A stretch of DNA of 64,000 bases from Mariannaea sp. PMI_226. Its lineage: Eukaryota > Ascomycota > Sordariomycetes > Hypocreales > Nectriaceae. Position 1 is the stretch's first letter, and each line of letters opens with the position of its first letter. The translations under genes and the position numbers were made by a program. The stretch is taken from contig JANFOG010000006.1 of NCBI GenBank assembly GCA_024336345.1, forward strand, positions 2,666,001-2,730,000. Reading direction: 5' to 3'. Under the pieces are notes generated by a model. It saw only the letters and a list, made by a program, of their open reading frames with translations. It was not told the origin of the DNA and did not search any database. Shown one piece after another: positions 45,996 through 58,559 of this stretch.

Positions 45996-47661
45996 CTACC
46001 AATCAACATGCTCGTATTCCTTCTCGGTCTTGGCAGCCATTTCTTCGTGGGTTATTTGCTCTTCCAATCGTAGTTCCTCCAGTAGCAATTTATTCGCCTT
46101 CCAAACTGGCTTGGTATCGAAGAGGCGGTCCACACATTCGAGCGGAACCGACTTGGTCTCAGGCAAAAGGAAGAATACAAAGACCACAGAGAGCAGCATG
46201 AACGCAGCAAAGAAAAAGTAGACGCCGTAGCCCCATGCGTTGAACATATCCACCGTGAAGCGGGCGATCAAGAAGTTCCAGAACCAATGGTGGGCGGATG
46301 CATTGACCTGACCAAGTGACCGGGTGTTCAGGTCAAAGATCTCCGAGTTGACGACCCAAGGAGTGCCATTCCAAGAAGGTGAGTAAAACGAAGTCCACAG
46401 GTAAAACATGAAGATGGCGGCGGTGCCGCTGCTAGTAAGCCCGCTAGTGCTAGGGCGTGACTCTGGATCAGCAATTTTGATGTAGGCTCCCAAGAACCAC
46501 ATGCAGAGAGAACCGCCAACGGCACCAATAATGAGAAGATTTCGGCGACCAAGCCTATCAATCAGGAACAGCAGCCACACAAAAGTCAATGAGGTCTTGA
46601 CAACGCCGAAAATGCCTGTCGTGAGGAAGCTTGTATTGGTGCCTTTGATGCCAATGCTGCGGAAGATGGTCGGAGAGTAGTAGTTAATCGCATTGATACC
46701 GGAACCTTTTCAACGAGGATTGTAGGTTAGCAGGGTCCAAATCAGAGCTTCAGATCAGGCAGTGGTCATATCACTCACCATTCTGGAACATGAAGAGTAG
46801 GCCACCAACAAGAAGGCGCCATATGAACTTTTTCTCCTTGAAAGCACGGAACGGTGTCCAGAAGCCCCTGTCAACAGTGACGGACTCCAGGTCCCTGTCA
46901 ATGAAGGAAATCTCTTCAATGATATACGAGTCGGTCGCATCAAGATTTCGCATCCAGCAGAGTGTCTTCACAGCCTCTTCGCGCCTGTTCTTAGAGAAGA
47001 GCCATCGCGGGGACTCCGGAACCAACACCATGCCGATTAGGAACAGGCCAGCAGGGATGAGCTGAACTCCAAAGGGAACCAACCACTGGGTACGGGTCGG
47101 AGCCATGGTCCTGGAGATGGCGTAGTTGATCCAAAACCCTACCAGGCCGCCAATCTGCCACCCAAGTTCGTAAATGCCAACGAGTCGGCCGCGGATAGCT
47201 GGCGGGGAGAGCTCAGAGATGTATATGGGAGTCAGGCTAGTTGTTCCGCCAACGGCAAATCCTGCCAGGACCCGTCCGGCGAGAATTGGGGCAAGCCCCG
47301 GGCCGTCGCCGGCAGCAAGCATAATACCTGTGCCAAGCAAGAATATGATGGTGAAGGCGATAAGAGAGTAGCGGCGACCTAAGAAGTAGCTCGACGGGTA
47401 ACCAAAGATGCCGCCAAAGAAGGCACCAGCTTGGAATAGCGAGACAATGTTCTGCTTCAGGAGAGCGAGCTCTCCCTGGGAATAGGTGTCAAAATGGAAT
47501 TCTGCAGTGAAGGACGGAAGTGCAAGGGTCGTTCCAATGAAGGCAGAATCGTAACCCGTCATGCATGCCGAGAGGGAGGCCACGCAGGCACAGGCATAGA
47601 TACGCCAGTTGTACACTGCCTTTGGTGTGGGTCTGTCCTCTTTCAAGCTGAGAAGCGTCAT
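45996..47661 (-). CDS. MFS sugar/quinate-type permease
   Basis: Exons 46779-47661 and 45996-46705 with a 73-nt intron (CTGCTAAC branch), 530 aa, the usual length of fungal sugar porters. The N-terminus MTLLSLKEDRPTPKAVYNWR followed by ACMTGYDSAFIGTTLALPSF is very like quinate permeases (QutD/Qa-y type). Twelve TM helices are visible, with the family signatures LGRRYSL (loop 2), GRVLAGFAVGG, PESPRWL, GINAINYYSPTIF, DRLGRRNLL and PETKSVPLE. Plasma-membrane proton symporter for a sugar, polyol or quinate-like acid. The ATG at 47661 was chosen; one at 47700 adds 13 residues. Likely glucose-repressed (see the CreA-type sites upstream). Confidence 0.9.
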
Positions 47662-47850
47662 GATGGCCTGGGAGATGAGCTTAGTTCTGGGTCGTTGCAA
47701 GAGAGCTTCAAGCTCGTTGGGGAGAGTGGTGGAGTAAGAAGGGATTGAAGCGTTCCATGAACAGTCTTGATATAGATCCTCATGAAGAGACTTTCTTTCT
47801 CCTTGAGCACCTGTTCACCACTAGTGCGTGTTAGTGGCGAAGTGTACTAT

Positions 47851-47890
47851 CCGGGGCAATCCGGGGCAATCCGGGGTAATCCGGGGTAAT
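47851..47890. promoter_or_regulatory. Four tandem CCGGGGYAAT decamers, CreA-type (SYGGRG) sites
   Basis: CCGGGGCAAT twice then CCGGGGTAAT twice, perfectly in phase. Each contains CCGGGG, which fits the Aspergillus CreA consensus SYGGRG. They lie 190-230 bp upstream of the permease ATG, so catabolite repression by glucose is a direct prediction. Confidence 0.6.
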
Positions 47891-49221
47891 GCAGCGAAGG
47901 GGTGGAGTAGTTGCATGCCCGGTGAATTTGGGACATACCAACGGTCTCCTTGTTGCGTAATATTTGGAGTATTGTGGTTTAAAATATATCCGATTACGAT
48001 ATGCCCAGCCAGTCATTATACAGAGATACTTGGCATCCGATATGGTCATTAGAGGAAGGGTGGTTGACACAAGGCATTACATCACAACCTCGGATAGAAA
48101 CTTGGTCATCATCTTATTTGTTCACCCGACAACCGCAATACCACATGGGAATGGGATCATATTATTCTGAGCAGAATTTGTCACAATGGTTCGGCGGGAT
48201 AATGATATAGTCCTTCTTCCTACGTACCTAATGCGCCTTGGAAGTGGCAAAGGGTACAAGAGTGGGAGAGGGTAAGAGGTTATGATAATCGACAACAATA
48301 ATAACTTTGGGAGTGCAATACTCCCTTTTCGCCAGGTCAAATTGAAACCTGTGGCACCAAGCCTCCCAGTTACAAGGGAGGATAAACGAAATATGCGAGC
48401 GAGTCAGCCGACGTTCTAGAAAGATCCTTCTGCCCTACGGCCGAGGAAAGTTCTTTTCCTAGCAGAAAATACTTGTACCCCAAGTGGGAATTACATCGCC
48501 GCATCCTTTTCTCGCCAAAAGATCAAGAAACACTCGACTAGCCAATTTCACCCTATTAATTTCTGGCTTGACGTAGGGTGGAAGCTTCAGGCTGGATCCG
48601 ACAGTGATATGTGAGTTTCACCACAGGCTGTTCATTTCGAACCGATGTGCAACCAAAGATGGCGAGTCTTGGTTTTCCTGGCACAAAGATTGTTATAACT
48701 GCACATGGAAACCTAATATATGTACTGTAATCACTCATGTTGAAGCTTATTGAGCCCTACATCTGCATGGTGATCACTATCAACTCAACTTGGTAGAAGC
48801 ATCTCATCTGATAATGACACCGATTGAAAGATGATTTACCAATGGGACATAAATACACGCCCACTACTCACGATATCTATGGAACTGACCTGCGTCAGCC
48901 AAAGGGGCCGCCGGAGAGCAACCCTGGCACGCATTGACTGATACACTCTCTCCCCAGCCCTCACATGTGAGAATCCTTTTGGAGTGGCGCATGATCTTTT
49001 ACACTGGCATACCCTGACCGCACGTCATGCCCCAAATGAGTCCAACATTGAGTTTCGTAGCGAAATTATCAATGGCTTGACTTGACAAGAAAAGTTTGAA
49101 CTTTATTCTTCTCTCCTATTGAAACTAGTATCGTTGATCATTCGTGTCATTCATTTGCATGACTCTTCCCCTCTCAAGATGGCAGCGCAGGGGAACCGGA
49201 TAGTTACGAATCGCAAACCCA

Positions 49222-49257
49222 CCGGACCCGGTGCGTTTATCAAATGACCGGCTCCGG
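49222..49257. promoter_or_regulatory. Paired CCGGNNCCGG palindromes upstream of the dehydrogenase
   Basis: CCGGACCCGG (49222-49231) and CCGGCTCCGG (49248-49257), each an inverted CCG-N4-CGG. Their position about 245-280 bp upstream of the ATG mirrors the single copy upstream of the isomerase gene. Candidate sites for the Zn2Cys6 factor. Confidence 0.4.
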
Positions 49258-49499
49258 AGTCCACAACCTAAGCGGCTGGCAAACATCCCCGACACACGAG
49301 ATGGCAACTCGAATGATTGGAAGATGGAACGGAAGTATGGATACGGGACAGACATTTATAAGCTTGAAGCGCCCCCCTGGATGGATCACCCTAGTTGCAT
49401 CAAGCCTCGACATTGACATACCTGGAGCCGTCTGGACCCCTGCTAAGTCTGCACGGTACCGCTAGTGAATTGTTAAATTCCCCCCAGAGAAGAATAATC

Positions 49500-50621
49500 A
49501 TGGCAAAAGGCGTGGAACAAGTCAGCATCACGGTGCTGGGCGCGGCAGGACTCATTGGAAGACGCCATGTGGACCATATTATGCGCAGCCCTCTCACCCT
49601 GTTGCACAGTATCGTCGACCCAACACCCGACGGCACCAAACTCGCTTCTGAGATGGGAGTACCAGTGTTCAAATCACTGGAGGACCTTGTCAAGTCTTTT
49701 CCCGAGTCCAAACCACAGGGAGCCATCATTGCAACGCCAACTCACCTCCACGTCCCTCAGGCGCTTGAGATGCTCAAGCACGGCATCCACCTTCTCATCG
49801 AGAAGCCTGTGAGTGTTGATGTCGAGTCAGGCAGGGAATTGCTCAAAGCAGCAGCAGCACCTGGAGCTGGCAGTGTCATTGCGGGATATCACAAGAGATT
49901 CAACCCTTTCAACCAAGCGCTCAAGGCCGCTGTCAACTCGGGAGACTTGGGTCGCATCGTCGCCGTCCAGGGCGTATGGGCAGGACGCAAGCCGGATGAG
50001 TACTTCTCGAAAAACGCTTGGCGCACTCAGAAGAGCTCTGGTGGTCCAATCATGATCAACATGAGCCACGAGATCGATATCTTTCGCTACCTATTCGGCG
50101 AAGTAACGCGCGTGTTCCACGAGCCCGGGCCTAAGTTGCGAGGATATAAAGTTGAAGAGACCGGCGCTGTGACACTACGCTTCGCTTCCGGAACTGTTGG
50201 AACCTTTGTCTTCAGCGATGCCGCCCTCACACCATTCACCTTTGAAGGTGCCACGGGCGAGAATCCGGAGTTGATCGGTTGGTCGGGATGCGATGTGTAT
50301 CGCGTCATGGGAACCAAGGGAAGCATTGAGCTTCCTTCACTGAAGCGATATTACTTCTCAGGCGAGAAGAGAGACGGGTGCTGGACGGATGAGCTCACGA
50401 AAGACGACTCGCGTTCACCAAGTCGGGACCCTGAACAGTTTCAATACAGCTATGACAACGCGCCATTCACCAAGCGGTTGGCGCATTGGGTCGATGTTAT
50501 TCGGAATGGCGCTACACCAAACTGCACGCTCCGAGATGGAGTTATGGTCACAAAGATCCTGGATGCTCTCGTTGAAAGCGCAGAAAAGGGCGTCCCTATT
50601 GATATAGACCTTGAAAACTAG
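49500..50621 (+). CDS. Gfo/Idh/MocA-family NAD(P)-dependent dehydrogenase, inositol 2-dehydrogenase-like
   Basis: A single exon, 373 aa, from the ATG of MAKGVEQVSITVLG; the ORF is open further upstream but without resemblance. The Rossmann motif GAAGLIGRRHVDH is followed by IIATPTHLHVPQAL, the family hallmark EKPVSVD and GYHKRFNP. The C-terminal sheet domain carries INMSHEIDIFRYLFGEV (D-x3-H-like catalytic region) and GWSGCDVYRVMGTKGS. Members oxidise inositols, sugars or sugar acids. It is divergent from the permease and probably the oxidising step of the second cluster. The substrate is not determined by the sequence. Confidence 0.88.
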   Translation: MAKGVEQVSITVLGAAGLIGRRHVDHIMRSPLTLLHSIVDPTPDGTKLASEMGVPVFKSLEDLVKSFPESKPQGAIIATPTHLHVPQALEMLKHGIHLLIEKPVSVDVESGRELLKAAAAPGAGSVIAGYHKRFNPFNQALKAAVNSGDLGRIVAVQGVWAGRKPDEYFSKNAWRTQKSSGGPIMINMSHEIDIFRYLFGEVTRVFHEPGPKLRGYKVEETGAVTLRFASGTVGTFVFSDAALTPFTFEGATGENPELIGWSGCDVYRVMGTKGSIELPSLKRYYFSGEKRDGCWTDELTKDDSRSPSRDPEQFQYSYDNAPFTKRLAHWVDVIRNGATPNCTLRDGVMVTKILDALVESAEKGVPIDIDLEN

Positions 50622-51030
50622 TGTGTCTAGGACAATAACCGTTCAGAAATTCCGAAATAGCGCCATATAGTGGGCGGTTTCGGCATCCTTTGTGCATAGA
50701 ATCACATACTATAATCAGTAGCACTTTGAATTGGCGACATTATAGAGCTGTAGAAAGAACGAGTGTTGATTGAACGAAAACAAATGAACTTGAGACGTGT
50801 TACGTCTCTGCTTTGCCTGGTTACTCACTCAAGCCTTCGCTGGGTTGCGCCCAACGGCCCAAGTTATTGCAAAGCCTATACTTCAAGCTTCCTCGTCAAT
50901 GTTGTCACGGCCCAAATCCATGACCTGCATCAGCCTTACGTGTGCCCCACTTTTCTTCTGCATTAGTGAGCAGGCTCCACCCAGAGATCAGTGAGCAGTT
51001 CACTCGCTCACCGATCTACCCTATAGTTCA
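50622..51030. other. Transition from gene-rich to AT-rich repeat DNA
   Basis: The 3' flank of the dehydrogenase; base composition changes abruptly at about 51030. No gene seen. Confidence 0.5.
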
Positions 51031-52908
51031 ACAATAAGTATTATAAATCCATTAATATTATAGGAAGTGAGTATGCTTACTTCCCCCTAGTATATAAATT
51101 ATAATTATTATTATTAAATAGCCTATTTAGCTATTTAGCTTTTAATATTTTATTTTAGTTATTATAACCTCTTATATATTACTAAACATAATATTATGCC
51201 TTCTACCTATTTGCTTTTAGTACTATCTTTAGTACTCTCCGCTAATATAAATTAGCTACAATCGGTTTATCCTTTAGGAATAAGTTAGATTGTTATATAT
51301 TGAAAGCTTTTATTTAGAAGTATTAATCTTATTATAAGCTATAGAAAAGCAGGTGGTTAAAATGCTTTTATTTAGAAATAATATTAAATTAAATAATATT
51401 ATTATATATTGTAATTATATTTAGATTATAATTTATTAATAATAATATTGGTAATTTACTATTAGCCTATAATAGGGTACCCCCTAGTGTTGCTAAAATA
51501 ATTATAGAAGTTTAATAACTTTAAACTCTAGTTTAAGCTATTTAGCAATAGTTAATTAATGTTAATATATAAATAATAGCTCTATAGGGATAGATATAAA
51601 ATGATAATAATATAGTATCCCTTATTAATAATAATAGAGCTTGAGATCTAGGAGAATTAATTAAATTAATTAAGCTTAATATTTTTAATAAAGATGCTAG
51701 GAATATTATATTATTTATTATTAGGATAAATATATATTTTAAGTAATTTCTTATTAAGCTTATATTTTTAAAGTTTAGAGCCTTATTTACTTAGATATAC
51801 CTTAAGGATATTATAGTAATATAGTTTGAATCTATTATATAAGACTTTTTAGAATATAAAAATAAAATAGATTAAGACTAAATTACTATTAATATCTTTA
51901 TAGATTAGGAAAATTTTAAAATAATTTTAAAAGATATGTTTAAATTAATTAATAAAGAAAGATAAGCCACTATATGCATTTATAAGATTAGATAAATTTA
52001 ATTAGTTATAAAATATACTATTATTTTTTAATAGATTATTAGTAAACTAAAATAGGATGATGATATTCTTATTAAAATCTTTTATAAAAATCTAAAGGAT
52101 TTAGTTAAAAATAAGATTTATAAAATAGATAGACTTAATATTTTTATGGAATTTATTATTATAGCTATTAAGATTAATAAACATAAGTATAAAAGACATA
52201 AGGAAAAAGCTAAAGGAAAAAGGAAGGGTAGATATATAGATTATAATTTATTTTACCTAAAGTATAAATAAGAATATTAAAATAACTAATATAATTAATA
52301 ACTAGCTAATGGAAATATCTCTTATAGATTTTATATAGGACTTATAAAATTAGATAATATATAAAAGGATATATCTAAAGTCAAATATTATAATTATAAT
52401 TAACTAAAATATATAGCTTATTATTATTTAGAATTTAAAAAAGATAATAAGAAGTTTTGCAAGGTTCCAGAAGGTAAGAAAAACCTAAATGCTATTTATA
52501 AATAATAGAATAAATAAATAATTATTATATTTATAAAAGATAATAAAGATCCTTAAGAAATATAAAAAGTTATAAAAAGGATTATTTAATAAATTAAATT
52601 AGAATGTAATTTTAATTTTAGAAAGTAATTTAAAATAAAGCTATTTAAGAGAATAGTATTTAATATAACTAAAAAAGTATATATAAGAAAGGGTATTAAT
52701 CTTAACACCCTTATTCTAGTAAAAATAAGCTATATTTAATAAATACTATAGGCACTTAATATAGGAAAAATGCAAAAGAAAATTTAGATATCTATATCTA
52801 AATTAAATAAAGAAAAATAACTATTTAATAAAGACTTAAAAACCTTTATGAGTATTAGAAAATATTATAATGAAGATAAAGAAAAAACCAGCCTCTTGTT
52901 AGTAGATA

Positions 52909-53089
52909 TATAATAGGGCCAAACAGGTCGCCACCCATTCGCTAGGGTTTAGCCACGGTTTTATTATAATAACCCCTCATATTGGCATAAAAGTAGTAAA
53001 ATCCTTAAAGCTACAAGCTCAATCTTAAATATAGAGATAAGAGACCATCTTAGTCTACCTAGCTACCTTATAATTATAATTATATTATA
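52909..53089 (+). repeat. 5' LTR of the nested element
   Basis: Starts TATAATAGGGCC (TG changed to TA) and ends ATATTATA. It matches 59614-59795 along its length with mostly C/T and G/A differences, for example GCTAGGGTTTAGC shared near the start and AAATATAGAGATAAG in the middle. Confidence 0.85.
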
Positions 53090-56000
53090 ATTCTAAAGCT
53101 TTTATTATAGCTATCTAAGTATAAGATAGGACCTAAATTAAGAAAGTTAATAGATTAGGCTAGAACCTAAATGGAAAGTGAAGATATTTTCATAAAGATC
53201 GATAATATATCTAAAAATAAGGTTAATATAAATAAATTAGTTATTCTACCTTTAGAAGATAAAGGGGTGGTAATTTAAAAGCAAATTGCCTAGCTAGAGG
53301 AATTGTAAAAGCTATAAATATATAAAGCGAAACTCTTAATAATTATCTTTTGGGGTTGCTTAGAAAAATAGAGCAAATTGCAAAGGAAATATAGGCGAAG
53401 ATTGAAGAGTTCATCCTCTAGTAGTAATAAAGAAATTAGAGTCCGAAATATCCCTAAACTTATATTACTAATTATAGTCTAAAGGCATAATAATTGGCTA
53501 AGGGATTTATATAGAGTATTTTAAAGAGCTAGAAAATGCTATAAGCATGACTTTAAGAAGATCTTACTAGCATTAGATTATCTAAATTAGGAAGGCAAGA
53601 TAAAATAGGACTAATATCTAGAGGAAATAGAGGAAAAAGCCTAATAAAAGACTAAAGATAATTAGATTGTCTTTAAGGAATGGACATTTATGCTACTTAA
53701 GGATATAATTAATTATAAACCTTTTATAATATAGCAATTGGAAATAATATATTAAAAAGATTACCAATCCCTATAGAAATTCTATAAATACCTTAATTCC
53801 CTAAAGAAATAGTTCTTAAAGTATATTAAAAAGAAGAGGTCTCTTTTCTATTTTATAAAATTGCAATTTGCCCTCTAAAACTATATAATAATATAGTTAA
53901 CCTAATTATTAGAAATAAGAGCTAAGATGGTTATATTAGCTATATATTTCTAGGACTTTATATAAGGGCAGAAGAAATGTAAGTTAGAATCCTTAATATT
54001 ATTAATAATTAAGTACTTATAATTAATTACTAGCAATTTGATAGAAAATTAAAGTCCTTTTTATAAAAATCCCCCCTTATATTTATAAACTAAAGAGAAC
54101 AACTTATATAAGATCTATATTATAATAGTTAATAAGACCCCAATTACCTACTATAACTATAGGAAATAAGGGCATATTAGTAGAGACTATAAGACATTAA
54201 GACAGCCTATAGGCAATATATATTAGGAAAACGGATGGCAGTAGTAATAGAGCCCCCTACTACTACTATTACAATAGGGCCTATCTATATTAAACCTTAC
54301 TTTATAATAACAATTATAATATAGGGCCAAAACCCTACTAAAATATAAATATATTTTAACTTTTGTGCTATAACCAATCTTATTAGCAAGAGATTTGCAA
54401 TCTAATTAGGTCTTAAGCCTATTACTATAAAGTAACCTAAGCTTATAATTATAAGGAAAATACCACTTAAGCTCCAATGAAATTAGTAGATTCCTATTAT
54501 TATAATAGACTTTAAGGGATAGGAATGTATATTTATATAGCTATATATTAATATTAAAATGGACCTAAACCCTAGGGGAATCTCTATCCTTTTGTTAAAT
54601 ATAATATTAGTGAATAAACGCATTATATTGGATTTATATAAGGAATAATAATGGTTTAAATAGATATAGGAAATAGTAAAAATACTATCTCTATATAAGC
54701 TTGTATATTTCTATTGAAATGGCACAAGAGTTTTAATAATTATACCAATATCTAAAGGCTATTTATTATTAGGTAAAGAAGAGAAGAAAAGCCCCTAAAT
54801 TATAAATATACTACCTAAGTTATATGACTTTCTTAATGTCTTTAATAATTAAAATATAGGCATACTACTGCCCCATAAGATGACTAATTATGCAATAGAC
54901 CTAATATCCAACCAGAACCCACTATATAGCCTAATCTATCCACTATTCTAAATAGAGCTTAAAGAATTATAAAAATATTTATAAAAAAACCTAGCTAAAG
55001 GGAGGATTCAAGCTTCTAAGAGCCCAATAGGGGCCCCTATTTTATTTATCCCTAAGAAAAATAAAAGCCTTAGATTATATATAGACTATTGGGGTTTTAA
55101 TAAGGTTATAAAGAAGAATTAATACCCTTTATCTTTAGTTTTGGAGATTATAGACTATATATAAAATATAAGATATTTCTTTAAGATTAATATTAAAGAA
55201 GCTTATTATTATATTTACATTAAGGAAGGAGATAAATGAAAGATGGTATTTTATATATAATATAATTACTTTAAGTATTTAGTTATGCCTTTTGGCCTAA
55301 TTAATATATTTACTACTTTCTAAAGCTATATCCACTAAGCCCTATAAGGCCTAGTAAATATTATCTATATTATCTATCTAAATAATATTCTTATTTTCTT
55401 AAAGGATTGAGAATTATATATAAAGTACCTTAAGGAAATCTTAGATTATATATAGAAGGTAGAGCTATTTATAAAGCTATTAAAATGCACTTTTTATTAA
55501 AAGAAGGTAGAATTCCTAGGGTTTTTCCTATCTATTAATAGGGTTTTAATAGATTTTAGCTAAATAAAGATAATAATAGAATAAAAAGAACTAATATTAT
55601 TCCAGGAGATATAAATATTTCTCAAGTTTTATAACTTCTATTATTACTTTATCTTTAATTACTTTAGAATTATTACTCTTTTATATATATTGCTTAAAGG
55701 GAATATAAATAGAAGAAAAGCTAGCTTAATACTATTAAATAATAGCAAAAGGCAGGCATTTTAAAAGCTAATTACTACCTTTTAGTAAGCGCCTTTATTT
55801 TGCTATTTTAACCCTATCCTATTTATCTAAATAAAAATAGATATATCTAAATTTACTATAATAAGAATTCTATTATAATTAAATAATAAGGGCGGCTATT
55901 ATCTAATTATATTCTAATCTTATAAATTTAAAAGATCTAAACTTAACTATAGAATATTAAATTAAGAGTTAATAACTATAATTAAATTATTTAAATATTA

Positions 56001-58090
56001 ATAATATTATTTTAAAGGATTAGCAATTTTAGTAAAAGTTCTTAATAACCATTAGAACTTATAAATATTTATAAAAAATATTAAATTAAATAGATATTAA
56101 GCATAATGGTATATATATCTAATGTTATATAGGTTTATAATTAAATATTAAATAGGAAAAAGCAATTTAGTAAATATATTATTAAGAAAGCTAGATTATA
56201 AGGGCAAAATAGTAATAAATAATAATCTAATTATAGCTCTATAGGGTAGATTAGGGAGAGTATAGGCTATAATTTAAAGAGGCAGTACCTTTAGGAAGTA
56301 TAATAAAATATCTTTAAGGGTAGAAAATACCCTAGCTTTAGGCTAATCTAAGTATAATAAGATATCTTTAGGGGATAAGATGATTTTAGCTTATTAGAAT
56401 AAGTTAAATAAGATGCTTTTAGGAGGCTTAAAGGAAATCTCTACTTATATTAAGGGAAAGGCTATTAAAGAGGCACTAAATCCAGAATGATAAATAGATT
56501 GGATTTAGGGATAAATTAATTATAAATAATAAGTCCTATAAGAGAAGGCAAAGAGAGCCCTCTTTAAAGAGAAGAGTCTTAATAAAGCTCTTTCTAAATT
56601 GCTAAAAGAGTTAATATAATACCTTTAGAACGAGGATGTTAAGATAATTAAATAATAGGCGACATTAGTGGCTATAAAACCCTACCAAAATAGGGACAAA
56701 TGGTCCATTAATCTAAAGGGCCTCTTAAGATTTAGAGGCTAGATATTTATACCTATAGAACCTAATGTATAATAGGAGATCCTAAACCTATACCATAACG
56801 ACCTCCTAGTAGATCATTTTGGGGCCAATAGAACCCTAAAACTAATCTAATAGAAGTTCTATTAGAAAGGAATCTATAAGGATGTAGAAGATTATATGTA
56901 GATTTATATAATATACTAAGGGATAATAATTAGAAGGCATTATCTATATAATACCCTTAAATCCTTGCCAATTCCTAGGGGACTTTAGGCTAAAATTACA
57001 ATAGACTTTATTATAGGACTACTGCCTATATAGTGATAAGAAAAGGAGGTTAATATAATTCTTATTATTATTAATTACTTTATTAAATACTCCCTATTCC
57101 TACTGGTGGCTATAACCCTTATAGTAATAAACCTAGCCAAACTATTCCATTAGGAAGTTAAGCTAGTTTTCAGGCCGCCAGAGGGTATTATCTTAGACTG
57201 GGGATTAGTCTTTATAAGTAAGTTCTAGTTAGAACTATACTATATCTCTTGGGTAAAATAGAGGCTTTTTATAGCATTTTACCCCTAAACCAATAGGTAA
57301 ATAGAGTGGATAAACCAAACCTTAGAGCATTACCTATAATGCTTTATTAATAGCAATTAGTTAAATTAAGTAATCTTGCTTTATATAGTATAATTTATAT
57401 ATAATAATGTAAGAAATGTAATTATAGGGACATCTACTAATAATGTCTTATATGGCTATAAACCTAACTTCTATATAAGAGAGGGAATTATATTTAAGTA
57501 GGTTAAAATATTAGAGATTTATATATAGGTAAAATAACTATAAGACCTCTAGGAAATACTAAAGAATATCTAGCAAATAGCCACCAATTAGTAGGTAAAG
57601 TATTATAATAATATATATATATTATTATAATTATAAAAAGGCAATTTAGTAGGCCTATTAATAAAGAACCTAAGACTTAAAGAAGAAAAGAGAAAGTTAT
57701 ATTCTTACTATATTAGCCCACTTAGAGTGCTTAAGGTGATTGGAAAATAAGTATATAGGGTAGCCCTATTAGAAAAATATTTAAAGATTTATAATATATT
57801 CTATATTAGCCTCTTAAAACTATAGGCAATTTGAGACTAAAAGGAAGGCAAACCCTTATTAATACCTAATCTAAAAGATAATAATCCAAAATAAGAAATT
57901 AAAGTAATTAAAGATAAAAAGAAAATATAAGGAGAAATTCATTATTTAATTAAATAATAAGGTTAGCCAATAGAATATAACCAATAGATTCTAGAAAAGA
58001 ATATAATAAATATATAATAAGCTATTTAGGAATATAATAACTCTATTATAAAAGGAAGGTAAAAATGTAATATAGAATTATAAAAAAGAA
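53090..58090 (+). pseudogene. gag-pol of the nested Ty3 element, many RIP stops
   Basis: Recognisable blocks in order: a CCHC zinc knuckle at about 54148-54192 whose cysteines now read Tyr (YYNY...GHISRDY); RT from about 55060 ([14 protein letters not shown], then VMPFGLINIF); the catalytic motif at 55375-55386, now YLNN instead of YLDD; RNase H around 55780-56200; the integrase zinc domain at about 56780-56900 (YHNDLLVDHFGANRTLKLI) and core (ITIDFIIGL, NYFIKYSLFL, LDWGLVFISKF); and a C-terminal KYLKIYNIFYISLLKL followed by a chromodomain-like EIHYLIK end. Stops fall mainly where Gln, Arg or Trp is expected. Confidence 0.8.
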
Positions 58091-58559
58091 TAAAAGATAA
58101 TAAATTATAAAAGAGAGGCAGATTATAAAAAAATAAGAAACTGGATTTAATTTAACTATTGGAGATTTACTCCCTATTTTTTAGCTAAAGCTAAATAAAA
58201 ACTGTTTAAAGATATATAAAAACACAAAAGATTAAAATTAAAAATAAAATATAAAAATTCCCTTTTAAAAAGCCAATTAAATAAATAAAATAATAATAAT
58301 AAAATCTAAATAATTATTAAAGGAGAGGGAGGGGAAATTCATTAAGTATATACTTAATATATACTTTAGGGCCACCTAACTTAAAGTCTAGGACCTTAAT
58401 AAGCCCCTAGCGAAAGGCATAAAGGGCAATGCCCCAAATAATAAAACCAAAATTATCTTATATAAAATATAAGATTTATATTATTTTTTAATAAATATAA
58501 AGGGTAATAGACTAATATTAAAAGTCTTATTAGCAAAAAGGACTAAAAATATAGGGGAA

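Larger units (their letters stand above)
47662..49499. promoter_or_regulatory. Divergent promoter, permease and Gfo/Idh dehydrogenase
   Basis: A 1.84-kb region with no gene. Near the permease are four CCGGGG decamers. Near the dehydrogenase are two CCGGNNCCGG palindromes and a TTTATAAG TATA-like box at about 49355-49362. ORFs around 47828-48340 overlap each other in many frames and look random. Confidence 0.5.

Noticed and set aside
47851..47890. Short regular repeats as a CRISPR array
   Set aside because: The units are contiguous with no spacers and the DNA is fungal.
1..50621. Secondary-metabolite cluster
   Set aside because: No polyketide synthase, NRPS, terpene cyclase or DMATS is present; the enzymes fit primary catabolism.
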